From: Cavia porcellus
Lineage: Eukaryota > Chordata > Mammalia > Rodentia > Caviidae
Length of the DNA: 64,000 nucleotides
NCBI RefSeq assembly: GCF_034190915.1
Contig: NW_026947484.1
Coordinates: forward strand, 82,903,982 to 82,967,981
Direction: 5' to 3'
Shown here piece by piece: positions 11,047-24,056 of the stretch. Under the pieces are notes generated by a model, which did not search any database, was not told where the DNA came from, and saw nothing but the letters and a program-made list of their open reading frames with translations. Position 1 is the first letter of the stretch, and every line of letters starts with the position of its first letter. A program made the position numbers and the translations under genes.

Positions 11047-12404
11047 TTGATCCTTTTCTTTTTAAAACCAGTTGTTGTGGTTTCTACTCTTGCTGGGTTC
11101 AGTACTACTATTTGTTTCTTTTGCTCCTTCAACTCTATATGGTGAATGTTGCCTGGTAACGCTGGTATTTGTGTACCTTGTCATTTATTGCCAGAGTCTC
11201 TAGTCTCCATAGATGGTCTCTTCATTAAAATCTCTTTAGTGAGCTCCTTCACATTTTCCGTCAATTTCTAGTTAGAATCTGGATCAATATAACCATTTTC
11301 TATCCTTTCCATTGTGCCTTAAACAACCCTCCTTCCTTTCCTTGTCAATAAATTCCTGAGAAGTGTCCTTGATTTTTTCTATTTTGCTTCCTGAAACACA
11401 CCCTTGTTTGAAGCTGAAGCCAGAGACGTCTTTTTTCTCCCATGTACCCCATGTCTTGAGTGGCTGTGTTATTCTGCAGCTTTCAGAATTTAATTCTGCT
11501 GCTCACCTTCAGCTTGTCTTACCTGCTGCAGTCACGTTGCCCTGGCTTCCTGTCCACACTTGTGTCGCCTGCCACCCCCAAACCTCCAGCTACCTTGCTC
11601 CAGGATTCTGGCTCTGATTCTGGGTATTCCTAGTAACTCATCACTTCACCTGTTTTGGTATGTTTATTGAGAAACTCAGTAAATGAGACCAGACATCAAT
11701 ATTCCTCTTGATCCCAAGGTATTCTGGCAAATTTTCTAATATTTAAAAAAAGTAATCTTTTCCTTTGCAGTCCCCTCTTTTGCTTTCTTTTTGTTCCTTT
11801 AATCCTTAAAATCTTACTCCAGGCATCTCATTGAATTGTCTCCTTTAACAGTCACCACTGGGGTTCCAGTTGCTAGATATAATTATTCCTTTTCCATTCC
11901 TCTGACTTTTGTCTACATTTAAATTCAACATTACAAACATTTTTGAATGTTTTCTAGGTGACTGGTAGTGTGCTGACATGATCCTATAGGCCCAAAGTTC
12001 TCATATGATTCTTGCAAGTTTATAATTTTTTTGGTCTCTCTTTTTCTATTGCTTCCCAGTTTTTTTTTCATAGTTTCAGTTTTATCTTTCCTCTTAAATC
12101 ACATCCTCAAAGTTTGCCCTTGTCCTTCTTGTCTCTGTTTTTGGGTAATTGTATGTTATTCACTTGATTTCAAATGTCATCTGTCTATTGATGACTTCTA
12201 AGTTTGTATATCAAGATCTGCTTTATTGCTTAACTAGATTTATTTGAGGCAGGATGGTAAAACATATGTAAGGAGCAGTCCATAGTTTTCTCGGTAATCC
12301 AATGCTCTCTGGACTCTGAATAGTACTGATTTGACTGATTGGACCAGACCAGATTAAATTAGGTTGAGCCTGGGAAGGACCTTGAGTGGAGGGGTGGGAA
12401 ATGA
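11047..12404. other. Unassigned sequence
   Basis: No gene recognised. The pyrimidine-rich part at 11260-11640 could be an old, diverged LINE (L2-like) fragment, but I see no diagnostic end. Confidence 0.35.
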
Positions 12405-12660
12405 TTAGATCTGTGTAGTAATTAACAGGAACCTGGGAGTTAGAACCCTTGGGTTAAAATCTTGCCTCCACGATGTACTTACTGTGTGCTTTTGATAAAG
12501 CCTGGGGAATGGTTCTCTATATCTATATTTCTCCTATCTTGTATGCAAAAAAGGATAATAATAGAATTCCTCCCCTTCAGTTACCATGAGAATTAAGCGA
12601 GATAATGCATGTAAAATGCTGAGCCCTGCACATAGTAAGGACTCGCAAAATCTTAGCTAT
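12405..12660 (+). mobile_element. MIR SINE
   Basis: 'gggttaaaatcttgcctcca', the 'ggataataatag' block and 'tgcacatagtaaggactcgc' follow the MIR body and its L2-like 3' end. This is an ancient mammal-wide repeat. Confidence 0.8.
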
Positions 12661-13951
12661 CTCAAGTCCTTTGGCTTATTTCTCTCCTAAGGGAAGAATG
12701 TTTTTACCCAAGAAGCCTATGACAGAAAGCAAAAGGCATTAATGCAGAAAGCTCAGTCTTTTGTGAAGCAAAAATGTGGAGCCCTGCTCTGAGGCTTTGT
12801 GACAGGGATTCATTTGTTGCTCATTATGAATAGGTTGACGAGAGGTAGGTGGGTTAAAGATGAGGGGAAATCTTTCTGACAGAGTTTATCCTGTTTTCTG
12901 GGTCCAGCTTTAGGAAAGCTGCTTACACAGGGCTGGGGCCGAGTGGAGCTGCCCTACTTATGGCCCTTTTCAGCACTTCCTTTGTAGATTCTAATTTTCA
13001 GGACCTAGCAATGGCTGTGTTGAAAATATCCTCTGAGGGCTTGAGCCTGGTGTGGAAGATCTTTATCAGGTACCAAATAATCTTGTCAAGTTTTAACAGT
13101 GGAAGACAGCAAGAAAGAATACAATGCTGGAAGGAGAATGAAAGGGAAATACAGGAAAAGAAAAAGAGAAGAGAGGTGAAAAGGTGAGGGAAAAGGAGAG
13201 AAAGAGAATTCTTGTCAGAGTATCTTAGACACCCACTTGAAAGTAGCTCCTCTGTTTCACATATTCCTTCCTTTTATAACATTCTTGTCCAGACCCTCTG
13301 CTGTTATAATTAATTGGAAAGAGCTATACTGCAGAGCTTCTGCTATCTTTCTGTCCCTGTGGTAAGGTTCCTGTTCTCACTGGATGAATACACTGTCAGT
13401 TGCCTGCCCTTCGTTCCCGCCAGCTCTGAGTTTACCAAACTCCTTTTCCATCTAAGAGTAGGCCAATCTGATCTCTAACTTCATTCAAATTTTGGGTCAA
13501 TGTTGTTGGCTTAGAAGGACCATGCTTCTTTTTGGTAGCTACTGAGTAGGCTTAAACTAAAAGTAAGACTTAGGCAAGGGCTTAGAAAGAGAAATAAGGC
13601 ACAGTTACGTTTAACCTTATGAATATCTCCTCCAAAAATCTGAGGAATTGGGCCCTTTAGCAAAAACTACCCATCCCTACACAGATGCTGTGGTAAAGAT
13701 TTGAGAGTGTCCAGGGTTGGGTTTTCCATATTGGGGTTGGCATGCACAAAAGCAGCGTGAGTGACAAAGCCTCTACACTCACTAGTATACCTTCTAGGGA
13801 ACTTGGGTTTCTCATGCACCAAGGGAAAATCATTCAGGATGCCCTCTGTGTTGCATGAACTGAGCATGTGGGTGATCTGTAAATTAGAGAAAAGCCACAT
13901 TCTAGAACCCCCCTTTTCTGATTTCAGTTGCTCAACAGTGGAAGAGAGACT
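12661..13951. other. Unassigned sequence
   Basis: No gene or repeat recognised. An A/G-rich stretch lies at about 13105-13210. Confidence 0.4.
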
Positions 13952-14446
13952 GTATTGGTCAGTGTTTTACTAGAAAAATAGATATAGCACAAGATATACA
14001 AATGTATAAAGAAATTATGAGATTGGCTTATGCTGGTTGGATGAGGATCCAACAGAGCCACAGAGTTGATGAAGGTACCTGCACTCTTGAGACCAAAGGA
14101 TTAAACTCAAAGTCTGGAGTTCACTGTAGTGTCCTGTGCAAGTCTGTATCAGGAGTCTAATGAGTCTACCATGGAACGCAGAAGAGTCTATGCCAAAAGG
14201 CTGAAGGATCTGGGCGGCAAACTGAAGAGTCTTCATTGATGTTCAAGATGAAGGCAAAGACTGGAGCTCTTCCAAAGAACAGAAGTAGATCTATCCTTCC
14301 TTATTTCCCCTATATACCATCCAGGTGATAAGCTACTCTAGAGTAGGTCTTCTGCAATCTAGGGTACAGAACTGCTGATCTTGATTTAGTTAAGCTTCTC
14401 TTTACTAAACTTCTCAAATTGACACAATCAATCAACCATTACAGGT
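13952..14446. mobile_element. Probable ancient LTR-like repeat
   Basis: 'agtgttttactagaaaaat', 'aaattatgagattggcttat' and the end 'gacacaatcaatcaaccat' resemble the ends of a mammal-wide LTR-like repeat. Diverged; family uncertain. Confidence 0.4.
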
Positions 14447-15384
14447 ACCTCAGAAAGCAGAGCTTGACCGCATGTGACAAATTTCCTTTCCTGTCCTGAA
14501 CACCACTCAGGCAATTGAAGGGGAGTATGATAAGTATAATGATACTGGGCCAATAAGAAGAGCAAAGGAAACAACCACAGGTGAAAACATTCCGTGTATT
14601 TTAGGAAGATGGGACATGGAGAGAGGACTGGTAGCTGGCTGAGCAAACTGAGGGCAGTGGCCAATGAACATTAGTATTCCCAAAAGCCACACCAAAGCCA
14701 TAGCAGAGAATGCAACAGGAATGCAAGGTAGAGATTTCAGCTGTCTCTTCTCAGTCTGGAAAAAGATTGGATGAACTTGCTATTCCAAGCACTCTCATCC
14801 CTCCTGACCATCACTCAGGGAGGACCACTGCCTACTTCTAAAGTGATACTGGGGACAGGAGAGCTTCAGGGAGGGCAGGAAGACTGAGAACTCCAAGTAC
14901 CAGACATGAAAACCCCCAAGGGGAGATGGAAATGCTTATTTCTGCTGCAGAAGACAGTGTGAAAGAGGTGGATGGTCTCCTACTTTGCTCCTAGCCTCCA
15001 TCACTGTGTGGTTCAATGAGTTGGGTTTGTGCAGGAAAGGAGGAGAAAGAAACTAAAAAGTTTGAGCATTATTATCTTCCACAGAGAGGGGCATATAAAC
15101 TGACTCTTACGGGATTTCAGAGGGTAGAATAACACTAACCAACCAAAGACTGGAGTATTTACGCTCTCTCATCATTACATAATTACACATAAAAGAAATG
15201 ATCTGACCAAGAGGGAACTTGAAGATAGCTGGGAAGAGAAAGGTCTGGAGACTTTGACCCAAATGATCTGGATAAAGAGGCTAATCTTTATCAGGTTCCA
15301 AGACAGCTGCATATCCTGTGACCCAGAGCATCAGGCCATCATCTAGGATAGCATTAGTATTAACAGGCCAAGCTACCAGAGGAA
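14447..15384. other. Unassigned sequence
   Basis: No gene or repeat recognised. Confidence 0.4.
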
Positions 15385-15545
15385 GGAGGTAGCATGAATT
15401 TTACAGTCAGAAGAATCAGTTCCAATTTCAACTCTTTTTAATAGCTTTGTGGCTATGAGAACTCTGTAATTTCTGTGGGCCTTAGTTTCCCCATGTGTAA
15501 ATTATTGCTTACAATTGTTGCTATAATTAAATGGGAATTTATTCA
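15385..15545 (+). mobile_element. MIR SINE fragment
   Basis: 'gtggctatgagaactctg', 'ccttagtttccccatgtgt' and 'aattaaatggga' follow the central MIR core in order. Confidence 0.7.
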
Positions 15546-15559
15546 CCTCAGTCATTTGG

Positions 15560-15655
15560 CAGGTCTTATTTAAGCATCAGGTTTTTTGGCACTTATCATG
15601 TGTCAGGTGCTATGCTATGGATGTAATTAAATAACTTGGCACTACAGAGCAGTTA
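15560..15655 (-). mobile_element. MIR-type fragment, minus strand
   Basis: 'cacttatcatgtgtcaggtg' followed by 'ctatgctatgg' is the complement of the MIR/L2 3' end ('cctggcacatagta' type). Short and diverged. Confidence 0.5.
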
Positions 15656-17394
15656 ACAAATGTTGGTCTCTCCTCTGATGATTTTAGGTCTTTCAGTGTT
15701 CAATAGTGCTAGTCAGAGCCTCATGAATTTGGAGCCTCTGTGTGGGGGTTGAGGGCTGGCTGTTTTGGAAGCAAGAGAAAGTCATTCACTCTGGTGTTAA
15801 GAATGTTCTGGCAATATTTCCATCACAGCTGCCTGTGTAGGTTTAACAGTTCTGAACTCTGAAGCCTTCTTTCAAGCAACAACCATTTCTGCCCAGCCGT
15901 CCCAGCTCTGTACCTCTAACCAGACCTCAGATCTATCTTGAAGACACTGTTTATGGTGGCAAGAGGCCCTTTTGTGTCATGGCCTTTGCACTGTGGACAA
16001 CTGGAGCTGAGGTCACTCGTTCTCTGTGGATGCAGAAATGGCCTGATGAGGTGCTTTGGGTCATGGGATACACAGCCGTCTTCTTAGAACTTGACAGGAA
16101 GCAGTTGAGTAAGGATGACTAGCCACTTAATGGATGTTAATTACTGCTCACAGCATCCCTGTAGGTCAGAGGACAGAAGGATTCTGATGTCAGGTCTGAC
16201 ACACTGTGGCTGGCAGCAAGCTGGCGTGTACATTTGATTAGAGTTGTGGTTAGTTTAGCACAGCCAGAGGGACCCAGATGGATAGTTCGAGATTTGCCTA
16301 ACTTGTGGAAAGATGGTTCATCCTTTTTGTTCAATGATTTTTTTAGCTTTGGCCTTTGCTTCTCCCATCCCCACACCAATAGATTTAAACCAGGACTCTA
16401 AAGAAGCACAGCATCTAATTTCTAAGCTCCAGTTTTTTTGATGGAGCTAAGATCAGTAAGTCTGGGGAGTGTGGGTTTATACAAAATTACCATTCATTAA
16501 ATCCCAGTAATGGATAATGTCATGTGCTTCTGCTGAAGTGTAGAGGTAGGCTAAAAAAACCACAAGAGTAATTAATATTATTACAAACTGGAGAAGCAAA
16601 TGGCAGTTTTCTTAATGCTAATCTGTGGTTCTTGCAGTAAAACAGAGATTTGTAGAAGCTCGCTTGCAGTGTGTCATTTTAAAACATCATCTCCTAAGCA
16701 CTCATTAGTAGATTTTAGCTGAGGTGGCATATGGAAGGTGTCAGCTGTGAATATTTATGGGGGTTGGAATGCACTTTTAAGAGAATGCTAAGGGGAAGCG
16801 TCTTGCGATATCAGTAGAGCCTACAAGTGTCAGCCAGAGGAGGACAAGGACTGGCCTTTCCCTCTACAGGAGCTGGGTAATGGTTCCCCCTGGAGGTGTC
16901 ACACAACAGTGTGGATTACAGCAGCTCTGGGTACGTGGACTTCACATACTTGAATTCAAGTGCATTTGGACAAAGTTATTTGGCAGAGAATATGAGGCAG
17001 GTTTTCTTTCTTTAAGCAAGAGGTTCAACATTGCAAACATAGCCTTCAGCTTTAGCAGTGCCAGTGAGACACGCTTGGCCTCTTTCCATTTTGGTCATAA
17101 ATCCATCAAGACAAAAGGGCAAAGAGAGGACTTGAGAGGTGAAGATAGTTGAGGCAAAGGAAAACATTTCATTTTAGACTATACAGATCCACGGAAGCAG
17201 GCACAGACACTGCTGGTGCTTTGGATGCTCAGGTTTAAAGAAGATGAAAAGACAGAAATCCTTGTACACATAACTACAGTGAATTATGTATTAATTCCTG
17301 TTTAATTGCATTCTTATTCACAAAGAGTCTCTTGAAAATGCTTTAAAATTGCATGGAAAAATACCATTTTAAGTACTATTTGAAAGTATTTTAA
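15656..17394. other. Unassigned sequence
   Basis: No gene or repeat recognised over 1.7 kb. The part at 16480-16860 is rich in ATTA/TAAT words and E-box-like words and looks repeat-free; see findings. Confidence 0.4.
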
Positions 17395-18270
17395 AATTTC
17401 ATACCAAAAATAGTATTCTAATTGTATTTTATTAAGGTTTAATTTATGTACAGTCAAACTCACCCTAGTATACTGGGCTGCCAGTTTTGACAAATGCATA
17501 TGGTCATATTACCAGCACTCCACCAAAATATATGATATTCCCATAAGCTTCCCAATTTGTGTGCCTTTTCATATTCAATCCCTCAGACTCTGACAGCTGT
17601 TGATCTATTTGCAGTTTCTATAGTTTTTCCTTTTCCAGAGTTCTGTAAATGAAGTTATGTGTAGACTTCTTAGTCTAGCTTCTTTATCTTTACAATGACA
17701 GACATTTGAGAGTCACCCATGTTGTTGAATTATCAGTCATTTGTTACTTTTTTTTTGTTGCTAAATATTTTACTCTACAGGTATAACACATTTTACTCTT
17801 TGCCTAGTATGGAAATGTTTGGATTTTAAACAATTTGGGGTAGTTATGCATAAAGCCATCTATATATGGCTTTTCAAGTAACCATGAGTTTTTTTATTTT
17901 ACTTGAGTCAACACAGTGAGAGGTGTGAGTTTTCTGATAAGCACATATTTCACCTTCGAAGAAACAGCCAAACTTCCAAAGTGAGAATACATTTTTATTT
18001 CCATCAAACAAGGTTAAGTTTTCAGTGCTTCATACCTTTGATAGCACTCTTAACTCTTATAATGAGAGTTTATTAGTATCTTATCATAGTTTTAATTAGT
18101 ATTTCTAGAGTAATAGTATTGATTTCTTTTTATGTTTGTATTTTCCATCTGTGTATTTTCTTTCATGGAATGTTTCTTCATCTTTTATGCATTTGAAAAA
18201 AGTTGTTAATTTGATAGAAAAATGATATTTTGTTTTATTTTAATATTTTTGTATAGGTTGACATTTTCAA
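17395..18270 (+). mobile_element. Old L1 (L1M-type) 3' end
   Basis: 'taaggtttaatttatgtaca', 'gttttgacaaatgcatatgg', 'tacaatgacagacatttgag' and 'gagtcacccatgttgttgaa' follow the order of the old mammalian L1 3' untranslated region. Much diverged and without ORF2. Confidence 0.65.
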
Positions 18271-19371
18271 CTGTTAGCTTGACCAGCTAAGCCCCTTTCA
18301 AAGTTTTAATTATCTGAAAGACATTAAGATTAACATTTAGTGTGGATAGAGTCATACTTTTTCCAAGTCAGACAAAAGAAAACTGTGTATGGGGCATTTT
18401 GTGGGGATGTCTTTGGAAATAAAAATGACTGCTTCTATTCTCTCTGGAGAAGACTATGCTATCTAGCAAAATGGAGTCATTAAGTCAAGTTTCTCTTTAT
18501 AGGAGAAGAAACAACTATAGATGTTTCTCTTAACAGGGTTACTTGTTTGTCTTGGAGCTATAAGACACCAAAGGATTATAGGATTCTGGTTTTTAAAACA
18601 GCCTTTGGATTTCCTCAGGGAAAATATTGATTATTTGTGACGATGTCATAAATCAAGAAAGACAACATTCTTCACATGTCACTTTAAAAAATAAGTTGAT
18701 ATACCTGTGAGATGGACATACTTCCTTTAGATATGATACAATAGAGGAAATAGCAATTTGCACTATTTATCAGATTAAAAAAATAAATAAAATTTGGAAC
18801 GTTTTATTGTTTGGGCAGAGTATTTGTGTGTGGATATCTTTTAGAATTTTTCCTAGCTTGTGCTTTCTTTCTTGAGAACCACCTTTATTTTCCATGTCAT
18901 TTTCCATTTTTCACCAGAATCAGCATTAGTAGCTTTGTTTATAGAAACTAATTCCCACCCTTTGGCCAAAATGATCTAATCAGAGGTGGGCAACTATCTC
19001 ACTCTCAGCCAATCAGATCTTCTCAATTGCTGCTCAATCTGACATAATATAAATTTAGGAGGCCTGGCATTTCATGCTCTGTATTCATGAAATTAGAGAT
19101 ACTTATGCTACAAAAGGAAAGAAAAATAAGGCTGATTACTGAGAAGACCAAAATTAGAGACAGAGAGGGGACACTAGCTAGACAAAGGTTTATAATTTTC
19201 TGTATGATCTATGTTTCAGTTTCTACAGAAACTGGGTAGGTCTCTATATCTGAAAACCATAAGACACTTTAATAGACTCTCTTTTAATTCCTCCTTAGAT
19301 CAAAGGTAGCTTGAAGACTTCTAAAACTGCAATAAAGAGAAACTCAACTGGGAGAGTACTAGATGATCTTG
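18271..19371. other. Unassigned sequence
   Basis: No gene or repeat recognised; AT-rich. Confidence 0.4.
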
Positions 19372-19376
19372 GTTAG

Positions 19377-19829
19377 TGTTATGGCTCATACCTAGATGTT
19401 TCCCCAAAGCCTCTGAAGGCTCTGGGGCTTTTCAGAGGTGGCTGGATCTAGAATATGTGATGCTGGGATCAAAGGCGTGTGATCTCTAAATTAGTCCACT
19501 GATTGGTTTGGCATATCTTTGGATAGGATTAAGGATACTCCACTCTGGGTGTGAGTGTTCCCACCCTAAGAGCTAGTGACATGGATAAAACATAATGAGC
19601 AGAAAGAGAGCCAGCGTCATCATTTATAGATTGCTTCCTGCAGCTCTTCTACCTTCTGCCTTTTGTTCCTGTTGCCGTGATCTATTTCTTCTTTGTGACA
19701 CCCGTGTGCCCTGGAGGCAGACAACTATGAACCAAAACCCCTATAAACTGTGAGCCAAATAAATCTTTCCTCCTTTAACTTTGGGCTTCAGGTATTTTAT
19801 GTCATCAACGAGATAAGTTAACTAAGACG
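19377..19829 (+). mobile_element. Solo MaLR LTR with 5-bp target duplication
   Basis: Starts 'tgttatggctcatacctaga' and has the signature 'aactgtgagccaaataaatc' followed by 'caggtattttatgtcatcaa' and 'ttaactaagacg'. It is flanked by 'gttag' (19372-19376 and 19830-19834), the 5-bp repeat expected of ERVL-group integration. The terminal CA has become CG. Confidence 0.88.
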
Positions 19830-19834
19830 GTTAG

Positions 19835-21169
19835 AAAACTGTTATCCTGCAAAGGTTCTGTGTGGTAATGAATTTAACAGTTCAGCTGTATAATGCCAGA
19901 TGCATAATTAGAATTTGGAGTGTCACAATCAGTTTAAAAGTAGGCTTCTATGAAGAAATGGCATTATATTACTTACTTGTCTTAAATTCTAGTTAGACTC
20001 CTAACATCTTATATTTGGGAAGAACCTTAAGGCTTATATGGTTCATTTTATTTGACCTTTCACACAGAGTGGAATATCTCTTTCCAATCCAGATAGTTGG
20101 CCATCTAACTTCTGAATATGTCAGTTGGATCAACTCAGTCTCTACACAGTATTAGGCTAATGTGATTTTGTTTTAAAATTCACAAATTTCCCTCAAATCT
20201 GCTTCTACATGTTTCAAGGCAGTTTTGCGTTTAATATTCACTCTGTGGCCATTGCTAGACAGTGCAGATATGTGTGCAGGAACATTCCAATTTGGATTCA
20301 GAAACACACATCAACTTTACTTTTGGTTTCCTGGTTGGCCGTTGATGAGTTATGTTCTCAAGCTGCCTTGGCTCATATCTCCACTGCATTACTATGCATG
20401 AATAGAAAACGATGAATGTTTGGGACAAATACATTTTTAGCAATATGGAAAAGACTCTCTTATTACTGACTCTGCTCGTATTGAAAGAGTAAGCCCTACT
20501 TTTTGGTGACTCACACAGACCAATGGTGGGGAGGAGAAAAAGGTGATTATTATGTTGACTGTACATAATAGAAGACCAGTCTCTGGTGAACTGAGTGGAT
20601 TCCTGGTGGCCAAGTCAAAGCTACTCCATATAGAGTTTGTTTACATTCTTTCCTCCCAAATCTAATAGAAAGTAGCATCGAAGTTGTGATTAGATTTCCC
20701 TCCCCTCACTTCAGAACAGCAGTTTGTGTAGGGTCCAGGAGAACAGTACCATTTTGTATCTAGTTTTAAAGTGTCACAGACCAGCTGAAATTGGAAATTC
20801 TTGGAACTCTGAAGGTGTTGGCTGTGTCAGACTGATGAATTATGTAAAACCTGTCTTTTCAGAGTATTATTAATCATCCTCAAAAAATGAAGACATGCTA
20901 ATTAATTTGTGGTGGTTTTCACCTGAAAATGCCAAAGGAACAAACCAAATTAAATCTTCTTTTCTCTTCAAGAGCCAGAATTCTGTTAAATACCCTGTGA
21001 CTTTTTCACTTCAATTTGAAAGATGTGGTTCTTTGGAAAATTTGTTTGCCTGAATTCCAAAATCTTGTAAGCTCTTTTGAATGTGTAGACCCCAAAAGTT
21101 TACACATAAGGACTTGGAAAGTGACAGATGGAATTTAGTGCTATAACTTACAGAAGCCCCAACACACAC
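19835..21169. other. Unassigned sequence
   Basis: No gene or repeat recognised. 20820-21060 is AT-rich with homeodomain-like words; see findings. Confidence 0.4.
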
Positions 21170-21400
21170 CAGCACCTACATGGACAGTTTACCCATGTCA
21201 TCTCATGGGTAGGTATTACTAAGTGCCAGAGATATTATCATTCTAATTGCACAAAGGAGAACATAGGCTCCTAAGGAGACTTCACATAACTTTCCCGGGC
21301 CACACAGTTTATAAGTATGAGGTAAAATGTCAGTCAAGGTCTGTTCAATTCCATAGTCCATGTTCTTGTGCGCTCTTGCCAAGGAGACAACCCACTGTGC
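21170..21400 (-). mobile_element. MIR SINE, minus strand
   Basis: 'catgtcatctcatgggtagg', 'attatcattctaattgcaca' and 'gccacacagtttataagt' are the complement of the MIR body (the 'tcctcacaacaacccta..' and 'cacacagctagtaagtgg' blocks). Confidence 0.75.
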
Positions 21401-22399
21401 ATGTGAGCTTTAACCAGTCAGACACTTAAGCACTATGCATTGTAGGTTTTGCACATCTTTAAGAAGCACAATTTCTCATTTTAGTTAATACATTGGAGGA
21501 AATTTCAGAGAAAAGAAATTAATGACTTTAATTAGAACAACATCATGGACTATACTACCTCATTCTCACCCTTGATAATTTTGAGCCAGGTCATTTTCCT
21601 TTGGTAACAACTAAAATATTGTTACTTAGTTGAGAGATACCTTCCCATTCAGGGCCATGAGTTTGCTGTGTGTGTGTGTGCCATGTTTAATGTGCTCCTG
21701 AAAGCAGTTGTCTCTGAGCATCTAGGCAGGCCTCTGGTAAGACTGGGTAAACCTATTAGAGTCTGAATGACCACAGATGATTTGCAAGGGATGGCACTGA
21801 ACATCATACATCCCTTTAGATCAGGATTTCAGATTCTGTTCCCATCACTGTTGACTATAATAGTGATTTTTATACTTTCATATGATTGTAAAAATTAAGT
21901 TGAATGCTGATTGCCGTTACTCTTGTGTCTCTTGGAAATTACATAGCACGTTCACAGAAGTAAAAATGCTCCACACAACTACTTCAGAAGTGAGTCTTCC
22001 AACGTCTGTCTTACAGCAATCTCCATCCAGCATGCAGGCATTAGGCCAATATAAACTCTAGAGCTAGTCTGAAGACTCCAGGAATCAGGATTCTGCTGTG
22101 TCTTGGATCATTTTGGAGGATTCATAGTTTCCTTTCTTTCATGCATATTGGAGTTAAGAGCACTGGAACTGCTGTTGGAGGAAGTCATTATGCTGGACAC
22201 TTTGCTGAAGTGAAAGACATGTAAACTGATGCATGTTCTGGTTCTTATTAGGATGATGTATAATTATCATCACTCTTAGTTGCTTACTAATTTGATCCTC
22301 CCTAATTACAGAATAGAAGTTCTCTTAATGACAATTTCCAACTTGAGCATTTCTGTTCTTTACTATTTCCAGTAGACAACATTCTTATTTTGTCAAAAA
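21401..22399. other. Unassigned sequence
   Basis: No gene recognised. A short (GT)n run lies at 21667-21680. Confidence 0.4.
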
Positions 22400-22575
22400 G
22401 TCAGTGAGATATAGAAGGAGACATATGTTTGAATCTTGTATCTGTCACTATAACATAGGCCAAATCACATTTTTCTCTAAGGCATTTTTGTTTTTCACAT
22501 ATCAAGTAGAATGATCATACCTACCTTACAAGGATTCTGAATGAATGAAATTTAGCAGGGTCTGGTATACGGAGA
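22400..22575 (+). mobile_element. MIR SINE
   Basis: 'tttgaatcttgtatctgtca', 'ataggccaaatcacattttt' and 'gatcatacctaccttacaag' follow the MIR order. Confidence 0.7.
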
Positions 22576-23439
22576 GTGCTTTGGTTTGCTTCCTACTAAA
22601 ATGAAGACCACTTCTTTTTTATTTCTGAAAGTCCCCAGAGCCTCCCCTATCACCCTTTCTACATTATACTATGTGAAAGCATGCATACACATACACAAAT
22701 ACTTACACCCTTTCTGTGTTTTTCCAGTCAAACATTTAAATATTACGTGACAATTCTTTTAAGTTATAGTCAGCATTAACAAAATGAAAATATAACATTT
22801 CCTCTCTTTCCATGTTCTCTTTCACAGTGCAGAATATGAGAAGCATGATTAGAATTGTGTGCATATTGTTCAACTCTTCTCTAACTTTTAATTTGAAATT
22901 TTTGTATAGACATAGGAACACACATGCACATCCTTTACATTTTATGTTCTTTCCTCTTTGTTTTCATATGGCTTCATTGTACATGTTTTTCATAATGGAT
23001 GTAGTTCTACTGAAGTCAGAAATAGTAAAAGTGTCCACTCTGACATGGCATAGTAATGCAAGTGTTAGGTGGCATTATCAAATCCTCATGAAAAATGAGA
23101 AAAACGTTCCCACCTTCAAGGTCTTGTCAAATGGTAAAGTAGATGAGTTACTGGGGGAGAAGTGACCAAGAGAAAAATATTGCTGCATTCTTTGCCTCAT
23201 AGGAGGCAAAAAGGGTGTCTTTATTTTCCTTAGAACTGAATTGAGAGTGTTAACTATCTTCGAAAGTAAGTCAAAACAAATCCTTTCAGTTGCACTGTCT
23301 CTCATAAAGAAAAAAAGTAGATTAGCTCTCTTTTTGTTGGGCATTCTAGGATTTTTATACCTGATGCAATAATCTTTGCTGAAAACACTTGTAGAATTTC
23401 TGCCGGTTGTCTCTTGTTTTTCCTAACCGTCTTCTGAAA
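22576..23439. other. Unassigned sequence
   Basis: No gene or repeat recognised. Overlapping short open frames on both strands have no recognisable domains. Confidence 0.4.
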
Positions 23440-23932
23440 GTTCCACTTCCTCCTAAGTATCTGTTGAGGTCAGCTGGATTGCCTGGGTGTGAGTGTGCTG
23501 TTCATTGATGACACAAGTGTGGCACACAACCTCTGAGATAGCCCCAGTGTTACCTATCTTATGATGCCACACCCGTGATGTGCTGGGACTTATCTTTGTA
23601 GCTGATAGGACATACGGCTGACATGATGGTATATCATGTCTGGTGTTAGATTAAAAGAGATGCTATGGTTTCATCCTGGCCATTTCCTCTGTTGGATTAC
23701 TTACTCTGGGGGAATCAGCTGCTAATAGCTGAGTTGAGAGGCCTATGTGAAGACCTGATATCTCCAGGCAAGAGCTATGTGAATAAGCCTTCCTGAAAAT
23801 GGACCTTCTATTCCCCAACAAACCTTTACAGTCCCAGCTAAAAGCTTCCCAGAAATCTCATGAGAGCTCCTGAGCCAGGTAAGCCAATCCCAGATTTCTG
23901 ACTCTCAGAAGTTCTGAGATAATAAATGGTGT
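23440..23932 (+). mobile_element. Ancient LTR-like mammalian repeat
   Basis: The series 'ggccatttcctctgttggat', 'aaatctcatgagagctcctg', 'agccaatcccagatttctga' and 'tctgagataataaatggtgt' matches the 3' portion of an ancient mammalian LTR-like repeat. Family uncertain. Confidence 0.55.
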
Positions 23933-23975
23933 GTATATGTGTGCGTGTGTGTTGTGGTTGTTGTTGTTTGTGTTG
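23933..23975. repeat. GT-rich low-complexity tract
   Basis: Mixed (GT)n and (TTG)n sequence. Confidence 0.8.
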
Positions 23976-24056
23976 TCAAAGATGAGAAGGACCTGAGATT
24001 CTACTGTCTTTGCAAACTAATGTATTTCTTTGTTATATATCCAAAGTAGATTTATG

